This document shows, one piece after another, positions 27,118 to 36,756 of a stretch of 64,000 bases of DNA. The DNA comes from Salinimonas marina. Lineage in GTDB: Bacteria; Pseudomonadota; Gammaproteobacteria; Enterobacterales; Alteromonadaceae. The stretch's first letter is position 1; each line of letters opens with the position of its first letter. The notes below the pieces were generated by a model, which saw nothing but the letters and a program-made list of their open reading frames with translations, did not search any database and was not told the origin of the DNA. The translations under genes were made by a program, and so were the position numbers. The stretch spans positions 3,036,501-3,100,500 of the forward strand of contig NZ_CP064795.1 of assembly GCF_015644725.1 (NCBI RefSeq). The letters run 5' to 3'.

Positions 27118-27843
27118 ATGGCAACACTGACAGCCCGGAACCTGGCAAAATCGTATAAATCCCGACAGGTGGTACTGGATGTCAGTCTGTCGGTATCCAC
27201 CGGTCAGATTGTGGGTTTGCTTGGCCCCAACGGCGCAGGTAAAACCACCACGTTTTACATGATTGTGGGCCTGGTCGCGCTGGATAAAGGCAAAATCACC
27301 ATCGATGATAACGAACTCACGCATCAGCCGATGCATGAACGTGCCCGTCAGGGGATTGGCTACCTGCCGCAGGAAGCCTCTATTTTTCGAAAACTGACAG
27401 TTCACGAAAATATCATGGCGATTTTACAAACCCGCAGCGATTTGGATTCACAAAAACGTGAAGAAGAAGCTGATGCCCTACTTGATGAATTTAATATCAA
27501 CCATATACGTAATAGTACTGGTATGAGTTTGTCCGGCGGCGAGCGTCGACGGGTGGAAATTGCCCGGGCACTGGCCGCTAATCCGCAGTTCATTCTGTTG
27601 GATGAACCATTTGCCGGTGTTGATCCAATCTCAGTCAATGATATAAAAAAGATTATTCAGCATTTACGTGACCGGGGCATTGGGATCCTCATTACCGACC
27701 ATAACGTACGGGAAACCCTGGATGTATGTGAGGAAGCCTACATCGTTAGTCATGGAGAGCTCATCGCGCAAGGCAGTGCGGAGCAAGTATTAAGCAACCA
27801 GAAAGTGCGTGATGTATACCTTGGTGAACAATTCAAGCTATAG
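27118..27843 (+). CDS. lptB: LPS export ABC transporter ATP-binding protein LptB
   Basis: This 241-residue ATPase dimer drives LPS extraction from the inner membrane. Walker A is GPNGAGKTT, the signature is LSGGERRR, Walker B is [13 protein letters not shown] and the switch His is in ITDHNV. It begins 3 bases after lptA. A small hairpin (CCGGTG-TTT-CACCGG at 27870-27884) without T-tract separates it from rpoN and may attenuate or protect the transcript. Confidence 0.97.
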   Translation: MATLTARNLAKSYKSRQVVLDVSLSVSTGQIVGLLGPNGAGKTTTFYMIVGLVALDKGKITIDDNELTHQPMHERARQGIGYLPQEASIFRKLTVHENIMAILQTRSDLDSQKREEEADALLDEFNINHIRNSTGMSLSGGERRRVEIARALAANPQFILLDEPFAGVDPISVNDIKKIIQHLRDRGIGILITDHNVRETLDVCEEAYIVSHGELIAQGSAEQVLSNQKVRDVYLGEQFKL

Positions 27844-27923
27844 TGTGGGTATTAGGGATGATCTTATACCCGGTGTTTCACCGGAAAACTTACACATGCA
27901 CCCGAGTTTAAAATAAGACGTAG

Positions 27924-29408
27924 ATGAAACCATCTTTACAGCTAAAATTTAGTCAACAGTTAACTATGACCCCGCAACTGCAGCAGGCCATTCGGCTATT
28001 GCAGTTGTCGACACTCGACCTTCAGCAGGAGATTCAGGAAGCGCTGGACTCAAACCCTTTGCTGGAAGTAGATGAAAGTAGTGACAACGACGGGGCAGAG
28101 AAAAACAACCAGGACAGCAACAGCGATTCCGACAATATCGAGGCCTCCGCTACGGCCGGTGACAACATGGACTCTGGCGAAGCGCTGGAGAAAAATGATT
28201 TGCCGGACGAGCTGCCTATCGACAGCACCTGGGATGAGTATTATTCCGCCTCTTCAGCCCCGGCTCCGGGGCCTGGCAGTGACGAAGACCAGGTATTTCA
28301 GGGTGAAACCACTGATGACATTCAGGCTCACCTGCTGTGGCAAATGCGCCTCACCCACTTTTCAGAAACAGATCGCGCCATCGCGATGGCGATTATCGAC
28401 TCAATTGATGAGTCAGGGTATCTGACTGTATCGGTGGAAGAAATTCTGCAAAGCGTGAACAGCGATGAAACCGAAGAGCCGGTGGAAGAAGATGAAGTGG
28501 AGTGTGTGTTAAAGCGCATCCAGTTGTTTGATCCTTTAGGTTCCGGCTCACGCACTCCCCAGGAATGTCTGCTGGTGCAATTACGCCAGTTTGCCCCTGA
28601 TACCCCCTGGCTGGAAGAAGCCCGCAGCCTGATTGAGGATTACTCTGATTTACTGAGCAGTAAAGACTACCGCACCCTGATGCGCAAAAGTAAGCTCAAA
28701 GAAGATCAGCTGCGAGAGGCTATGCGGTTACTGCAAACCCTGAATCCTCGTCCTGGCAGTGCGCTGATCACCAAAGAACCTGAGTATGTGATTCCGGATG
28801 TGTCGGTAGCCAAAAAGAATGGCCGCTGGTCAGTAGAGCTAAATCCGGACAGTTTGCCAAAACTGAGCGTAAATCAACAATACGCTGCGATGAGCCGGCG
28901 GGCTCGCAACAGCAGTGATTCGCAGTTTATTCGTTCGCATATGCAGGAAGCAAAATGGTTTATCAAAAGCCTCGAGTCGCGTAATGATACGCTGCTGAAG
29001 GTGGCGAATTGTATTGTGCAGCAACAAATGGGCTTTTTTGAACATGGGCCCGAGATGATGAAGCCCATGGTGCTGAATGATGTTGCCGAGATGGTGGACA
29101 TGCACGAATCAACGATTTCCCGGGTCACGACCCAGAAGTATATGCACACCCCTCGTGGTATCTTTGAGCTGAAATATTTCTTCTCAAGCCATGTGGCTAC
29201 GGAGTCTGGCGGCGAGTGTTCTTCCACCGCCATACGGGCCCTGATTAAAAAGCTGGTGGCGGCTGAAACACCCAGCAAGCCACTTAGCGATAGCAAAATT
29301 GCAGATGTGTTGGCCGAGCAAGGAATAAAAGTTGCCCGGCGGACAATTGCAAAATATCGGGAATCGTTATCGATCCCACCGTCGAACCAACGCAAAAGCC
29401 TGATTTAA
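27924..29408 (+). CDS. rpoN: RNA polymerase sigma-54 factor
   Basis: RpoN directs RNA polymerase to -24/-12 promoters and needs an ATP-using activator. The 494-residue protein shows the Gln/Leu-rich activator-interaction region I ([20 protein letters not shown]), an acidic region II (about 45-120) that is long and Asp/Glu/Ser-rich, the core-binding region, and the C-terminal RpoN box [10 protein letters not shown] (471-480) that reads the -24 element. Four candidate RpoN promoters lie in the first 11 kb of this window. The genes hpf, ptsN, rapZ and npr that follow are its usual neighbours. Confidence 0.97.
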   Translation: MKPSLQLKFSQQLTMTPQLQQAIRLLQLSTLDLQQEIQEALDSNPLLEVDESSDNDGAEKNNQDSNSDSDNIEASATAGDNMDSGEALEKNDLPDELPIDSTWDEYYSASSAPAPGPGSDEDQVFQGETTDDIQAHLLWQMRLTHFSETDRAIAMAIIDSIDESGYLTVSVEEILQSVNSDETEEPVEEDEVECVLKRIQLFDPLGSGSRTPQECLLVQLRQFAPDTPWLEEARSLIEDYSDLLSSKDYRTLMRKSKLKEDQLREAMRLLQTLNPRPGSALITKEPEYVIPDVSVAKKNGRWSVELNPDSLPKLSVNQQYAAMSRRARNSSDSQFIRSHMQEAKWFIKSLESRNDTLLKVANCIVQQQMGFFEHGPEMMKPMVLNDVAEMVDMHESTISRVTTQKYMHTPRGIFELKYFFSSHVATESGGECSSTAIRALIKKLVAAETPSKPLSDSKIADVLAEQGIKVARRTIAKYRESLSIPPSNQRKSLI

Positions 29409-29439
29409 TAAGGCTAGCTCACAATAAGGAAGGCGAACT

Positions 29440-29727
29440 ATGCAAATCAATCTTACTGGTCATCATATTGAGATCACTGACTCTTTGCGTAATTATGTCG
29501 ATACAAAATTCAGTAAGCTGGAGCGCCATTTTGACCATATTTCCAATGTTCATGTTATTTTGAACGTGGAAAAGATAACGCAGAAAGCGGAAGCTACGGT
29601 TCACCTAAGTGGAGCAGAAGTCTTTGCTTCGTCAGAAAATACCGATATGTATGCAGCCATTGATAGCATGGTCGATAAACTGGATAGGCAGGTTATCAAG
29701 CATAAGGAAAAACTGAAAAAACATTAG
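29440..29727 (+). CDS. hpf: Ribosome hibernation promoting factor (short HPF)
   Basis: This 95-residue short-type HPF binds the 30S decoding site and promotes 100S ribosome dimers in stationary phase. The family pattern MQINLTGHHIEITDSLRNYVDTKFSKLERHF is clear, with the basic C-terminus KHKEKLKKH. The ribosome binding site is AAGGAAGG. It sits between rpoN and ptsN as in enterobacteria. Confidence 0.95.
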   Translation: MQINLTGHHIEITDSLRNYVDTKFSKLERHFDHISNVHVILNVEKITQKAEATVHLSGAEVFASSENTDMYAAIDSMVDKLDRQVIKHKEKLKKH

Positions 29728-29736
29728 TCTGTCACT

Positions 29737-30180
29737 ATGGATATACAAGCCATCATAAGCCTGGACCGCACAAAATGTGCGGTCCAGTGCAATAGTAAAA
29801 AGCGTATTCTGGAAGTCATCAGTGGCATCGCTTCTGACAACAATCCCGAAGTGGATGAAACTGCGGTCATGAACGCCCTGATGTCCCGGGAAAAAATGGG
29901 CAGCACCGGTATTGGTAACGGCATTGCGTTACCTCATGGCCGTTTACCGGGTCTGGACCGGGTGATTGCCATAGTGGTGACCAGTGATCCTGCCATCGAT
30001 TTTGATGCCATTGACAACAAACCTGTAGATATTTTCTTTACCCTGCTGGTGCCAGAGGAACAAACCGAAGGTCACTTACAGACCCTGGCCATGGTCGCAG
30101 GGAAACTCAGCGACAAAGATACCGTAAAAGCCATTCGCCGGGCGCAAACAGGTGATGACATTTTCGCCGCTTTACAATAA
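29737..30180 (+). CDS. ptsN: PTS IIA-like nitrogen regulatory protein
   Basis: EIIA-Ntr is the last phosphate acceptor of the regulatory nitrogen PTS and controls potassium uptake, among other targets. The phospho-accepting His67 lies in GNGIALPHGRL. The 147-residue length is typical. It begins 9 bases after hpf. Confidence 0.95.
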   Translation: MDIQAIISLDRTKCAVQCNSKKRILEVISGIASDNNPEVDETAVMNALMSREKMGSTGIGNGIALPHGRLPGLDRVIAIVVTSDPAIDFDAIDNKPVDIFFTLLVPEEQTEGHLQTLAMVAGKLSDKDTVKAIRRAQTGDDIFAALQ

Positions 30181-30216
30181 CATCCTTCGCTAACGCGTAT
30201 ATCATGGAGCAGCGCT

Positions 30217-31065
30217 TTGAAGCTTATTATTATCAGCGGTCGTTCCGGGTCTGGCAAGTCAGTAGCACTGCGGGCCCTGGAAGATTTGGGTTACTATTGT
30301 GTTGATAATATCCCGGTCAATTTACTGCCTGCCCTGACGCACTCGGTGTCAGAACAATTTGACCAGGTGGCAGTAAGCATTGATGTTCGAAATCTGCCTG
30401 AAGATCCTACCGAACTGGTTGAAATTCTCGATTACCTGCCCGAATCCTGGTCCATGACCATCGTTTATATTGATGCCAGTGATGATATTCTGGTGAAACG
30501 ATTCAGCGAAACCCGCCGGTTACATCCATTGGCCCGGTTGAAAAAGTCGTTGGCCGAAGCGATCCATACTGAGCGGGAGCTACTGGCCCCCATCGCCGAG
30601 CGCGCTGACTTATACATTGATACTGACTCATTGTCGATTCATCAGTTGGCTGAGCTTATTCGTGAACGAATACTGGGTAAAAAAAGCTCCAGACTGGTGC
30701 TGGTATTTGAATCCTTTGGCTTTAAACACGGCATTCCTAAAGACGCTGATTATGTGTTTGACGCCCGCTTTTTACCTAATCCCCACTGGGAACCGGATTT
30801 GAAGCATTTAACCGGCCTGGACGGCCCGGTGGAAGTCTTTTTAGGCGCCCAGCCCATTGTCACCAAATTCATCTGGCAGATACAGAATCTGATCACCACC
30901 TGGTTACCGCACCTGGAGCGCAACAACCGCAGTTATGTGACCGTTGCTATCGGCTGCACCGGTGGTCAGCATCGCTCAGTATTTGTGTCAGAAACCCTGG
31001 CCAAAACATTCCGTGACATTCATCCGGATGTGCAGATACGTCATCGGGAGCTCAACAAAGAATGA
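30217..31065 (+). CDS. rapZ: RNase adapter protein RapZ
   Basis: RapZ binds the sRNA GlmZ and delivers it to RNase E, tuning glucosamine-6-phosphate synthesis. The 282-residue protein has an N-terminal P-loop (GRSGSGKS, 8-15) and the C-terminal domain with IGCTGGQHRSVFVSETL. The start is TTG at 30217: GGAG lies 7 bases upstream and the protein then begins with the family-typical MKLIIISGRSGSGKS. The stop overlaps the npr start by four bases. Confidence 0.95.
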   Translation: MKLIIISGRSGSGKSVALRALEDLGYYCVDNIPVNLLPALTHSVSEQFDQVAVSIDVRNLPEDPTELVEILDYLPESWSMTIVYIDASDDILVKRFSETRRLHPLARLKKSLAEAIHTERELLAPIAERADLYIDTDSLSIHQLAELIRERILGKKSSRLVLVFESFGFKHGIPKDADYVFDARFLPNPHWEPDLKHLTGLDGPVEVFLGAQPIVTKFIWQIQNLITTWLPHLERNNRSYVTVAIGCTGGQHRSVFVSETLAKTFRDIHPDVQIRHRELNKE

Positions 31066-31334
31066 CCGTCGAAAAACAACTGACTATTGTGAATAAGCTG
31101 GGTTTGCATGCCCGCGCGGCGACGCAGCTGGTGCAACTGGCCAATCAGTTTGATGCCCAAATCACCCTGATAAAAGAAGAGAAAAGCGCCGAGGCCCATA
31201 GTGTGCTGGGGCTGATGATGCTGGAGAGCCATCAGGGTGAGCAGGTCAAAGTAGTGTGTGAAGGCCCGGATGCCGAAGCGGCCATGAGTGCTATCGAAGC
31301 GCTTATTGTCGGCAGATTTAACGAGGCAGAATAA
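31062..31334 (+). CDS. npr: Nitrogen-type phosphocarrier protein NPr
   Basis: This 90-residue HPr-like protein takes phosphate from EI-Ntr (PtsP) and passes it to PtsN. His16 in NKLGLHARAA is the phosphorylated residue. The start is coupled to rapZ (ATGA overlap). A strong hairpin begins right at its stop codon. Confidence 0.94.
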   Translation: MTVEKQLTIVNKLGLHARAATQLVQLANQFDAQITLIKEEKSAEAHSVLGLMMLESHQGEQVKVVCEGPDAEAAMSAIEALIVGRFNEAE

Positions 31335-31493
31335 CCCGGGCGGCATGTCCACTGAAAGTGAGGTGGTATCGCCCTGGGTAAGTAGGTGCAGGTTTTCGCT
31401 GCAACCAGAATAAACAATGCGGGCGCGGTATCCGCTTAACCTGCTGGGGTTTGTTCTGCATCAGGATTATGTTTCCTTAATAAGGTTTTATTT
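31334..31493 (+). promoter_or_regulatory. Structured leader upstream of mgtE
   Basis: The 159 bases between npr and mgtE can fold into successive hairpins. ACCCGGGCG (31334-31342) pairs with CGCCCTGGGT (31370-31379) with one bulge, and CCAC/GTGG pair inside it. GGTGCAG (31385-31391) pairs with CTGCAACC (31399-31406) with one bulge. Further on, GCGG/CCGC and CCTG/CAGG pairs are possible. No T-tract follows the first hairpin, so it is not a plain terminator of npr. A Mg-responsive leader is an inference; I do not recognise the M-box core. Confidence 0.4.
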
Positions 31494-32852
31494 GTGGCAG
31501 AAGCGCTAGAATCAAAATTTGCACAGAGCCAGCTTCGCACGCTGAATGCGGCGCTGGCGGATGGCCGTTTTGTGTCGGTGCGCAAGATGCTGCACGAGTT
31601 CCCCCCTTCTGATGTGGCACTTATTCTCGAATCCAGCCCCACCAAGACCCGGGATGAGCTGTGGGAGCTGATAGACGGTGATGCCCATGGCGATATCTTA
31701 GAGGAACTGTCTGAAGAAGTGCGCAACGGCATTATTTCTAAAATGATGCCACATAATGTTGTCGATGCCCTGGAAGAAATGGACACCGATGACCTGGCAG
31801 AAACTCTGAGCAGTCTGCCTGACGAAGTTCTGCGCGATATTTTACAGTCGATGGATACCCAGGATCGGCTACGGGCCGAACAGGCCTTGTCTTATGGCGA
31901 GGAAACCGCCGGCTTTATCATGAATACCGACACCATCACCCTGCGTCCCGATGTGAGCGTAGATGTGGTGTTGCGATATATCCGCCTGAAAGGCAACTTA
32001 CCCGAAAATACCGATACCTTCTATGTGGTAAACCGTACCGATAATCTGGTGGGTTCGGTCCCCGTAGCGCGCTTACTCACCGCCGCCCCCGACGACAAAG
32101 TGGTAGAGGTTATGGATGAGGAAGCCCAGGCGATCCCGGTGAACATGCCTGATGATGAAGTTGCCAGCTTGTTTGAACGCTATAACTGGCTTTCAGCGCC
32201 GGTAGTGGACGATAATTATCGACTGGTAGGCCGTATTACCATTGATGACGTGGTGGACATTATCCGCGAAGATGCCGAACACTCTATGATGAGCATGGCC
32301 GGTCTGGATGATGAAGAAGATACTTTCGCCCCGGTATGGCAAAGTACTCAGCGCCGCTCGGTCTGGCTGGGGGTTAATCTGCTCACGGCGCTGCTGGCGG
32401 CTATGGTAAGCGATTTGTTTGAAGCCACTTTAAGTCAGCTGGCGGTGCTGGCGATATTAAATACCATCGTTCCCAGTATGGGCGGCGTGGCCGGTAACCA
32501 GACGCTGACCCTGGTGATTCGCGGGATGGCCCTGGGGCATGTAAACCCCAGTAGCTCGCGATGGCTGATAAGCAAAGAAATCGCCATCGGCTTTTTAAAT
32601 GGCATGATTTGGGCAGTGCTGATTGCCACGGTCATTGCGCTGTGGAAACAAAACGTCATGCTGGGCGCGATTATCGCCTTTGCGATGATGATTAATATGC
32701 TGGCGGCCGCCATCGCCGGCGCCACCCTGCCTATTGTGATGAAAAAGCTGAAAATTGACCCTGCTCTGGCTGGCAGCGTTATTTTAACCACCATCACCGA
32801 TGTGGTCGGGATCTTCGCCTTTCTGGGCACCGCGACCCTGTTTCTGGTATAG
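31494..32852 (+). CDS. mgtE: Magnesium transporter MgtE
   Basis: This 452-residue channel-like Mg2+ transporter has a cytoplasmic superhelical N domain (about 1-130) of acidic repeats (EMDTDDLAETLSSLPDEV), two CBS domains (about 135-260) that sense Mg2+, a plug helix and five C-terminal membrane helices with the PSMGGVAGNQTLTLVIRG pore motif. The start is GTG at 31494, after TAAGG. The 160-base structured leader suggests post-transcriptional control. Confidence 0.94.
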   Translation: MAEALESKFAQSQLRTLNAALADGRFVSVRKMLHEFPPSDVALILESSPTKTRDELWELIDGDAHGDILEELSEEVRNGIISKMMPHNVVDALEEMDTDDLAETLSSLPDEVLRDILQSMDTQDRLRAEQALSYGEETAGFIMNTDTITLRPDVSVDVVLRYIRLKGNLPENTDTFYVVNRTDNLVGSVPVARLLTAAPDDKVVEVMDEEAQAIPVNMPDDEVASLFERYNWLSAPVVDDNYRLVGRITIDDVVDIIREDAEHSMMSMAGLDDEEDTFAPVWQSTQRRSVWLGVNLLTALLAAMVSDLFEATLSQLAVLAILNTIVPSMGGVAGNQTLTLVIRGMALGHVNPSSSRWLISKEIAIGFLNGMIWAVLIATVIALWKQNVMLGAIIAFAMMINMLAAAIAGATLPIVMKKLKIDPALAGSVILTTITDVVGIFAFLGTATLFLV

Positions 32853-33512
32853 CTTGCCCTGCCCGTCTTGCCCGTATCTGAGAATAAAGGGGCAAGGCGG
32901 TGGGAAACAAGGACGGGCCACATGCATGGGTAATAAGAACGGCCAACATGCCCATGGAACAAGGAGGGCCAACCTGCACGGCCATTACCCTACTTTTATT
33001 TACCCTCCCCTGGCATACGTAACCACAATGTCAGGCCGCTGATACCGTCTTACTCGACATGCGGCCGGACCCGGCCCAATGTTCCATCAAGCCGGCATAC
33101 AATCCCCCCATCCCCCGGTCACCCCGGCCAGTAGCTTTAAAGTATCAGCTTCGCCCTCGCGGCTTGGCAGAATCATCAGTAACCATAGTTAAGTGGAAGC
33201 CGGCAGCAATCATTACAGAGCCTCATCTAGCGATTTGACGCCTGTCTTTCTTAATATGGTGATTGATGGTGACGGCTGCAGGGCAATAGACGAAGCATAT
33301 CCCGGGGGCCGGGGTTGAACATGCAGTGTGGCAAAAGCAGTGGTGTTAATGCGGTGCTGCCTAAAGCGCAGTACTAGCAATACCCGCAACCGTTAGGGAC
33401 GTTGCTTTAGCTGGCTGTGGGTGGGGACAACAACAATGCAGATTGAACACTGACACGAAGGCCAGTTTTTTGTTTTAGTAAAGCCAGTCTCCCGGCCGCG
33501 TATTACACCTAC
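32853..33512. other. Non-coding region between mgtE and the sspAB terminator
   Basis: No credible gene is seen. The stretch has an imperfect triple repeat near its left end (listed separately) and otherwise ordinary composition. Short open frames here have no domain and poor start signals. Confidence 0.4.
32907..32981. repeat. Degenerate tandem repeat, three units of 26 bases
   Basis: Three related units start at 32907, 32933 and 32959. Each has the layout ACAAGgACGGgCCAaCATGC followed by a CATGG-like end, with several differences between units. Both the spacing and the order of shared blocks (AAG, GGCCA, TGC) are regular. The repeat is not inside a gene. It may be the remnant of a minisatellite. 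Confidence 0.45.
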
Positions 33513-33542
33513 AAAAAATCCGGCGCCAGGGCCGGATTTTTA
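33513..33542 (-). terminator. Rho-independent terminator of the petABC-sspAB region
   Basis: AAAATCCGGC (33515-33524) pairs with GCCGGATTTT (33531-33540) around a 6-base loop. On the minus strand a T-run follows. It lies about 16 bases after the sspB stop codon. Confidence 0.88.
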
Positions 33543-33557
33543 AAGGAGAAACCGCTG

Positions 33558-34022
33558 CTATTTGATAACTTTCAAATTCGGTTTGCCTTTTTTCGGCGGC
33601 ACCGGCGCATTGTCGGAGTCTGCTTCGTTAATATCCCCGGAAGGACGGGTAGATTGCTCTGTAGCGTCCTCAATGGTTTTCTCGGTTTCAGTTGCAGTCA
33701 GGTCTTCTTCCACCGCGAATACGGTGCCAGCACCATTTTCACGGGCGTAAATCGCCATTACTGCCTGACACGGCATACTTATATTTTGTGGCTGACCACC
33801 AAAGCGGGCCTGAAACGATATAAACTCTAGGTCCATCGCAAAATTCACACAGGCTGAAGGCGATACATTCAGTACAATCTGTCCTTCTTTGACAAATTCC
33901 TGAGGTACCTCAACCAGCTCATTTGTTGCATCGACCACAATATAAGGCGTCATCTGGTTATCTACAATCCAGTCAAAAAACGCCTTCAGCAAATACGGTT
34001 GGTTCGGAGTCATAGTACTCAT
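33558..34022 (-). CDS. sspB: ClpXP protease specificity-enhancing factor SspB
   Basis: SspB tethers ssrA-tagged proteins to ClpXP. The N-terminal substrate-binding domain (YLLKAFFDWIVDNQMTPYIVVDA through RFGGQPQNISMPCQAVMAIYARENG) is intact. An acidic linker follows, then the C-terminal ClpX-binding peptide (PPKKGKPNLKVIK). The start overlaps the sspA stop by four bases. Confidence 0.95.
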   Translation of the reverse strand: MSTMTPNQPYLLKAFFDWIVDNQMTPYIVVDATNELVEVPQEFVKEGQIVLNVSPSACVNFAMDLEFISFQARFGGQPQNISMPCQAVMAIYARENGAGTVFAVEEDLTATETEKTIEDATEQSTRPSGDINEADSDNAPVPPKKGKPNLKVIK

Positions 34023-34651
34023 AAAGGATTATGAATTTCGCGTTCTTGATCCGTCAGCGAGGCTTTGAAAGAGCCACGGGCAAAAATACGTGTCATATAC
34101 GCATTAATATCTTTAGCACCCGCGCCATTAAGCTCAATACCTAACGCCGGTAAACGCCACAACAACGGTGCCAGGTAGCAATCTACCAGGCTGAATTCTT
34201 CACTCATGAAATACGGCATTTCAGAAAATACCGGTGCCAGCGACAATAGGGCTTCGCGCAAGTCATTACGCGCGGCTTCCACATCGCCTTCACCACGGAA
34301 AATCCGCGCTGCAAGTGAATACCAATCGCTTTCGATTCGATGCATCATCAGGCGGCTCTGGCCCCGGGAAACCGGATAAACCGGCATCAGCGGTGGATGC
34401 GGGAAGCGTTCATCAAGGTATTCCATGATGATATGGGATTTGTACAGAACCAGCTCACGGTCAACCAGCGTTGGGACAGTACCGTAGGGATTCAGATCAA
34501 GCAGATCCTCTGGCAAGTTGCTGGGGTCTGCATAACTGATTTCTACACCCACACCTTTTTCCGCCAGAACAATGCGTACCTGGTGACTGTAAATATCAAT
34601 ACTATCTGAGAACAACGTCATGATAGAGCGTTTATTCGCGGCTACGGCCAT
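34019..34651 (-). CDS. sspA: Stringent starvation protein A
   Basis: SspA has a glutathione-S-transferase fold and binds RNA polymerase under starvation and acid stress. The 210-residue protein has the thioredoxin-like half (MTLFSDSIDIYSHQVRIVLAEKGV) and helical half, with the conserved YGTVPTLVDRELVLY. The ATG at 34651 is preferred over one at 34675 because GGAGG lies 8 bases upstream. It follows petC by 110 bases, a conserved gammaproteobacterial arrangement. Confidence 0.95.
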   Translation of the reverse strand: MAVAANKRSIMTLFSDSIDIYSHQVRIVLAEKGVGVEISYADPSNLPEDLLDLNPYGTVPTLVDRELVLYKSHIIMEYLDERFPHPPLMPVYPVSRGQSRLMMHRIESDWYSLAARIFRGEGDVEAARNDLREALLSLAPVFSEMPYFMSEEFSLVDCYLAPLLWRLPALGIELNGAGAKDINAYMTRIFARGSFKASLTDQEREIHNPL

Positions 34652-34760
34652 TAATTTTCCTCCGTCGAGAGACACTCACACTGCTCACTAAAAGCAATGT
34701 CGTACAAGCTAAAAAAGGGGGCATCGCCCCCTTGGTGTATTATACACGAAACAATGGGTA

Positions 34761-35495
34761 TTAGTGTACTTCTCGCCAGTATTCTTTTTTCAGAAGAAAA
34801 ACAAATACAAACAGTACAACTATGAAAACCAGTACCCATTTACCAATGGTTTCAGACTGCGGCCGGAAGGGCTCGCCGGTGTATTCCAAAAAGTTCACCA
34901 GGTCAGCCACCGCTTTATCGTATTCATCGGCAGATAACGCGCCATCGCCATCGGATTGTATGCCGGTATAGCGTTTGACCATTTCGCCATCCACCATGAC
35001 CTCTTCGTAGGTTTCCCGTGGGGTCCCCTGCAGGGGTTGTAGCGCATGGGGCATCCCGACTTCGGGAAACACCTTATTGTTGACGCCAAATGGCCGGTTT
35101 TTGTCTACATAAAAGGTTCGCAGATAGGTATACAACCAGTCTGCACCGCGCACCCGGGCGACCAGGGTCAGGTCTGGCGGCGGCGCGCCAAACCAGGTTC
35201 CGGCGCTTTCTGCCGGCATGCCCCGCTTTATGTAGTCGGTAGGTTTATCCCCGGTGAACTGAAGGTATTTCTCGCCCAATTCTTCAGGAATTTTTAAGTC
35301 TTCAAAGGTGCGGCTGTAACGCTGATATTGCATTGAGTGACAACCGGCACAATAGTTCATGAAGGTCTGAGCGCCACGCTGTAATGAGGCTTTATCAGAT
35401 AAATCGATCGGCGCTTCATCAAGAGGGATATTCCCTGATGCGGCCATCGTGGTGGACGAGAAGCACAGAGCCGCTAAAAATATCAGTTTTCTCAT
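34761..35495 (-). CDS. petC: Cytochrome c1 of the bc1 complex
   Basis: This 244-residue c1 subunit carries electrons from the Rieske centre to soluble cytochrome c. A signal peptide leads into the heme motif CAGCH (49-53). The axial Met lies in the EVGMPHALQPLQG region, and a C-terminal membrane anchor (WVLVFIVVLFVFVFLL) is present. The stop is followed by a small gap to sspA. The start overlaps the end of petB by four bases. Confidence 0.94.
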   Translation of the reverse strand: MRKLIFLAALCFSSTTMAASGNIPLDEAPIDLSDKASLQRGAQTFMNYCAGCHSMQYQRYSRTFEDLKIPEELGEKYLQFTGDKPTDYIKRGMPAESAGTWFGAPPPDLTLVARVRGADWLYTYLRTFYVDKNRPFGVNNKVFPEVGMPHALQPLQGTPRETYEEVMVDGEMVKRYTGIQSDGDGALSADEYDKAVADLVNFLEYTGEPFRPQSETIGKWVLVFIVVLFVFVFLLKKEYWREVH

Positions 35496-36756
35496 CGTGG
35501 GATCCTCGCAGGCACAGGCTTGGTATTTTCATTCTTGCTGTACAAAAACAGCGCCACAAAGAAGCCAAAGTACATTACTGTGGCGATTTGCGAGGCGATG
35601 ATTTTCCAGGGTTCCTGAGGCGTACCGCCCAGATAGCCTAAGAAGATAAAGACCACGGCGAAGACCAGCAAATTCACCTTATGCAAACCACAACGATAGC
35701 GCCAGGATTTCACCGAGCCACGGTCAATCCAGGGCATGGCAAACAACGCGGCAATAGCACCAAACATAGCCAGCACGCCAAACAGCTTGTCAGGCACCGC
35801 TTTCAGGATTGCGTAGAACGGCGTGAAATACCAGACCGGGAAAATATGTTCCGGGGTTTTCAGCTGATTCGCAATTTCAAAGTTTGGATGTTCTAAAAAT
35901 TTACCGCCCATTTCCGGGGCAAAAAACATCACATAACAAAAACCAAATAAGAAAATACAGAATGCCACCAAATCTTTTAGCACGATATGCGGAAAAAACG
36001 GCACTACATCATCAGCGATGTCGTACTTATCGGTATAGTATTCGTGGATTTTGTAGGGTGTCTTTTCGCTTTCTGACAACGAGCCTTTTTTATGTTTAAT
36101 GGCCACCCCATCCGGGTTGTTCGACCCCACTTCATGCAGCGCAATAATGTGCAGGAACACTAAAATAACAATAACCAATGGCAGGGCAATAACATGCAAG
36201 GCAAAAAACCGGTTGAGGGTGGCGCCGGAAATGACATAGTCGCCTTGCAGCCAAATCACTAAATCAGGACCAATTACCGGAATAGCCCGAACAACGACAC
36301 AATAACCTGCGCGCCCCAGTAGCTCATCTGACCCCAGGGCAATACATAGCCCATAAAGGCTTCAGCCATTAACGCCAGATAAATAAACATTCCAAACACC
36401 CACAGCAACTCGCGGGGTTTTTGATAAGAGCCGTAAATCATGCCCCGGAACATGTGCATATACACCACAATAAAGAACGCCGAGGCGCCGGTGCTGTGCA
36501 TGTACCGGATAATCCAGCCATAGTCTATTTCACGCATAATGTATTCTACCGAGGCAAAGGCTCCTTCTGCGGTAGGTACAAAATTCATGGTTAACCAGAT
36601 ACCGGTAATAATTTGATTTACCAGGACGATGGTGGCCAGAAAGCCGAACACATACCAAAAATTCATATTTCTGGGTGCCGGATATTGAATCGCGTGCATA
36701 TTCGCCACGCGCATCATTGGAATTCGAGCTTCAATCCATGCTAAAAAAGAACTCAT
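35492..36756 (-). pseudogene. petB: Cytochrome b of the bc1 complex, one frameshift
   Basis: The gene would encode the eight-helix cytochrome b, which houses two b hemes and the quinol sites. The first part has the heme-ligand helices (RYMHSTGASAFFIVVYMHMFRGM) and PWGQMSYWGAQV. The second part has HVIALPLVIVILVFLHIIALH and the PEWY-region equivalent HIFPVWYFTPFYAIL. The frame breaks at the C-run 36286-36288 (G-run on the coding strand); one extra G gives FGAIPVIGPDLVIWLQGDYV, exactly the family sequence. All other features are intact and both flanking bc1 genes look functional, so this is probably an assembly error. Confidence 0.93.

Noticed and set aside
27870..27884. Terminator between lptB and rpoN
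   Set aside because: The hairpin CCGGTG-TTT-CACCGG is real but is followed by AAAACTT on the plus strand, not a T-tract.
31334..31493. M-box (ykoK) riboswitch in front of mgtE
   Set aside because: I could not find the conserved M-box core segments; only generic hairpins are visible, so it is reported as an unclassified leader.
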